This document shows positions 33,814-35,723 of a stretch of DNA of 35,723 nucleotides, in pieces (within the stretch, counting starts at the first letter, position 1; each line of letters starts with the position of its first letter). Both the position numbers and the translations under genes were made by a program. The DNA lies in NCBI GenBank assembly GCA_030625775.1, contig DAOUQC010000053.1, positions 1-35,723 of the forward strand. Direction: 5' to 3'. Under the pieces are notes generated by a model that was given only the letters and a program-made list of their open reading frames with translations, was not told the DNA's origin and did not search any database. The DNA comes from Verrucomicrobiota bacterium. GTDB taxonomy: Bacteria; Verrucomicrobiota; Verrucomicrobiia; Verrucomicrobiales; DEV007.

Positions 33814-35124
33814 ATGAAAGAAGGTCTGAATAGTTTGGACGGCCAGAGTCGCCGTAAGTTCATGATGAGCGCTGCAAAAAGCGCGTTAGGGGTGAGCATG
33901 GTTCCCATGTTGGGAAGTAATAATGTTTTTGGGGCGGCCAGTGGAGGTAAAGCGGAGCATTGTATCTTTCTTTACATGAGCGGGGGAATGACCCATCTCG
34001 ACACCTTTGATCCGAAACCTGGAGCAGAAACCCAGGGGAAAACAGGTACAGCCAAAACGCCGGTCGCCGGGATTGAGATTTCAGAATTTTTGCCCAAGCT
34101 GGCAAAAGGTTTTAAGGATATTGCGCTGGTGCGCTCGATGCAGCTTTTGACAGCTGATCATCGCGGGGCAAGCTATCAAGTTCATACGGCCTATTCCCGC
34201 AAAGCGACGATTATTCATCCTACGACGGGACCGTGGGCGCAGCGACTGCTGGGCAAAAAACATGATACTCTGCCGGACAGTGTGGTGATTGGTGGCGGCG
34301 GCAATCATTCAGGGTCCGGGTTTATGGGGCCGCTGTTGAGCCCATTGCCTATTGGTGATCCGGAAAAGGGGATTCAGAACGTGAAAGCCACGGTGGATGA
34401 GCGGGCCTTCGGCAAGCGGATGAAGATGATCGACACCTTCGATGCGGGATTCCAGAGCAAGTTTAAGACCGAGGAAGTAAAAGCCTATTCGGATTTTTAT
34501 GATGAAACTCTAAAGTTGATGAAGAGTGAAGATCTTGAAGTATTTGATTTGAGCAAAGAGAAGCAGGAAAAACGTGCGGCTTACGGTATGAACCGTCTCG
34601 GTCAGGGATGTTTACTGGCAAAACGCCTGGTGGCCAATGGCGTGAGACATGTCGAAGTGACCTATGGTGGCTGGGACATGCACAATGATTTGTGGAATGT
34701 GATCCCCGAACGTGCGGGTACCGTGGACAATGCGGTGTCTGCTTTGATTGAGGATTTGAAAGCCGAGGGGCTGTTTGACAAGACTCTGATTGTGTTGGCT
34801 TCCGAGTTTGGTAGAACACCACGGATCAATGCCAATGGCGGACGGGATCACCATTCGGCGGTGTTTACCACGATGTGGGCTGGCGGCGGTATTGTCGGAG
34901 GGCAGGTTTATGGATCTTCCGATGAAAATGGGGTCGCGCCGAAGGAAAATCTGGTAGGTGCCAAAGAGCATAACGCCACGATTGCCCATGCGATGGGCAT
35001 GCCTTTGGACAAAGTTATTTACGCACCGTCCGGACGCCCGTTCATGGTGGCAGGTCACAAGCTGGATCAGAAAACCAAGGAAATGGTGCCCGAGGCAGAA
35101 CCCATTATGCAACTATTCTCCTAA
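33814..35124 (+). CDS. DUF1501 protein, Tat-exported
   Basis: A 436-residue member of the DUF1501 (sulfatase/alkaline-phosphatase-fold) family. The Tat signal is QSRRKFMMSAAKSALG (11-26). The core begins CIFLYMSGGMTHLDTFDPKP, where the metal-binding Asp lies. Later stretches are RHVEVTYGGWDMHND, SEFGRTPRINANGGRDHHSA and MWAGGGIVGGQVYGSSDENG, all intact. The ribosome-binding site AGGAAAG lies 6-7 bases before ATG 33814. Proteins of this family almost always follow a DUF1549/DUF1553 gene and are thought to act with it in the periplasm on an unknown polymer-derived substrate. It is probably cotranscribed with the preceding gene, with the terminator after it ending the unit. Confidence 0.93.
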   Translation: MKEGLNSLDGQSRRKFMMSAAKSALGVSMVPMLGSNNVFGAASGGKAEHCIFLYMSGGMTHLDTFDPKPGAETQGKTGTAKTPVAGIEISEFLPKLAKGFKDIALVRSMQLLTADHRGASYQVHTAYSRKATIIHPTTGPWAQRLLGKKHDTLPDSVVIGGGGNHSGSGFMGPLLSPLPIGDPEKGIQNVKATVDERAFGKRMKMIDTFDAGFQSKFKTEEVKAYSDFYDETLKLMKSEDLEVFDLSKEKQEKRAAYGMNRLGQGCLLAKRLVANGVRHVEVTYGGWDMHNDLWNVIPERAGTVDNAVSALIEDLKAEGLFDKTLIVLASEFGRTPRINANGGRDHHSAVFTTMWAGGGIVGGQVYGSSDENGVAPKENLVGAKEHNATIAHAMGMPLDKVIYAPSGRPFMVAGHKLDQKTKEMVPEAEPIMQLFS

Positions 35125-35156
35125 AAGAAAAAAGGTCTCTTTTTAGTCGAAAAAGT

Positions 35157-35189
35157 AAAAAACCCGGAAGGTTTCCTTTCGGGTTTTTT
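35157..35189 (+). terminator. Rho-independent terminator after the DUF1501 gene
   Basis: AAAAAACCCGGAAGG, a TTT loop, then CCTTTCGGGTTTTTT: a 15-bp stem with one imperfect pair, ending in a run of six T. It starts 32 bp after the DUF1501 stop. The A-run on the other side makes it bidirectional, so it can also end transcription of the convergent permease gene. Confidence 0.9.
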
Positions 35190-35223
35190 CTGCTCGGGTG
35201 TAAGGGGAATTCTCAGTTCTCCA

Positions 35224-35723
35224 TCAATCCTGTAGCATCTGAATCAGCAGGGCATTGCCCCAGTGGCTGGCGAGGGTGACAAGAAGAGCGGCAAGGATCA
35301 GGCTGGCAGTGGTAATCAGGAAAAGCTCAGCGGTAACAAATCCGACAGTGGTCAGGCGGCCGCAGCCGAGGCGGAAGATGGTGGTGAGTTCGCGGGCGCG
35401 CAGACGCAGGCTGAGGATGAATACCAGCAGGATGGTCAGGGCGGTGGAGAGCCCGACAACAATGACAACAACATCGAGTACGGTTTTGATCCGGAAGATA
35501 GCGTCGATCAGCTCCTGCATGATGACTGGCGGGCGGATGAGTTGCAGGGGCTGGTCTTTGGTCTGGTAACGGCCGAGTAGCAGGGTTTTGGCTTTTTCGT
35601 TTTTTGGGGCAACGATGGCCGAAGTGATGGGGAAGGTGCTGTTGGCACCATGGAAATGAAAACTGCCGACATTCTCGGGAGTGATCTCGATGTAAGTGAT
35701 CAGTTTGGCGTTGGCTGTCACTG
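35224..35723 (-). CDS. FtsX-like ABC transporter permease, C-terminal part (runs off right edge)
   Basis: At least 166 codons, open to the window edge. The apparent first codon at 35721 is an internal GTG. After an extracytoplasmic stretch come a helix VVVIVVGLSTALTILLVFIL, the cytoplasmic turn LRLRARELTTIFRLGCGR (the REIgilRalGa-type coupling loop of MacB/FtsX permeases) and a further hydrophobic hairpin VTAELFLITTASLILAALLV. The protein ends QMLQD soon after the last helix. It is the membrane subunit of an ABC complex of the FtsX/LolC/MacB class, and the cargo is unknown. The upstream part and any ATPase gene lie outside the window. Confidence 0.8.
   Translation of the reverse strand, partial: VTANAKLITYIEITPENVGSFHFHGANSTFPITSAIVAPKNEKAKTLLLGRYQTKDQPLQLIRPPVIMQELIDAIFRIKTVLDVVVIVVGLSTALTILLVFILSLRLRARELTTIFRLGCGRLTTVGFVTAELFLITTASLILAALLVTLASHWGNALLIQMLQD

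Overview
This window most likely comes from a Verrucomicrobiota bacterium, or a close relative in the PVC group. That is inferred from gene content: an ECF sigma / FecR-LamG / DUF1549-DUF1553 / DUF1501 cluster, Tat-exported Gfo/Idh/MocA and DUF1501 proteins, an exported sulfatase, an exported isochorismatase-type hydrolase, and short proteins derived from the secretin core. No rRNA operon or phage module is visible, and no transposase gene was found.

Layout. Positions 1-5220 run mostly leftward: a partial MFS transporter, a one-cysteine methionine sulfoxide reductase B, a Tat-exported Gfo/Idh/MocA oxidoreductase, an M50-type membrane protease, elongation factor P and a KdsD-type sugar-phosphate isomerase. 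The isomerase gene diverges by only 33 bp from a GT4 glycosyltransferase. Positions 6586-10865 hold hisS-aspS (leftward) and recF (rightward). A tRNA-Phe(GAA), two small lipoprotein genes and a small membrane protein follow. The sbcD-sbcC pair, overlapping by 4 bp, fills 13548-18229.

Positions 18589-22676 are a tight leftward four-gene unit with gaps of about 25 bp. It encodes two tandem paralogous secreted proteins that resemble only the C-terminal core of a secretin, then a sensor histidine kinase with a large periplasmic domain, then an OmpR-type response regulator. This is the best candidate here for an undescribed system. Next come an exported isochorismatase-fold hydrolase, a sulfatase, a decayed C-terminal fragment of a DUF1501 gene, an uncharacterised two-gene membrane unit and a BaiN/HI0933-type flavoprotein.

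Positions 28986-35124 form the ECF sigma / FecR-LamG / DUF1549-DUF1553 / DUF1501 locus. A shared promoter-like motif, TGTAAC-N17-TTAT, lies upstream of both the sigma gene and the DUF1549 gene, suggesting that the sigma factor controls itself and its neighbours. A strong hairpin terminator closes the locus, and a partial FtsX-like permease gene runs off the right edge.

Two families of short dispersed non-coding repeats are scattered between genes. Family 1 has four copies (109-225 bp) with terminal inverted repeats of the type GTRGGACAAAATT. Family 2 has three copies of roughly 100 bp built from paired palindromes. Several copies touch or overlap stop codons of neighbouring genes. No protein that would move them is encoded in the window.
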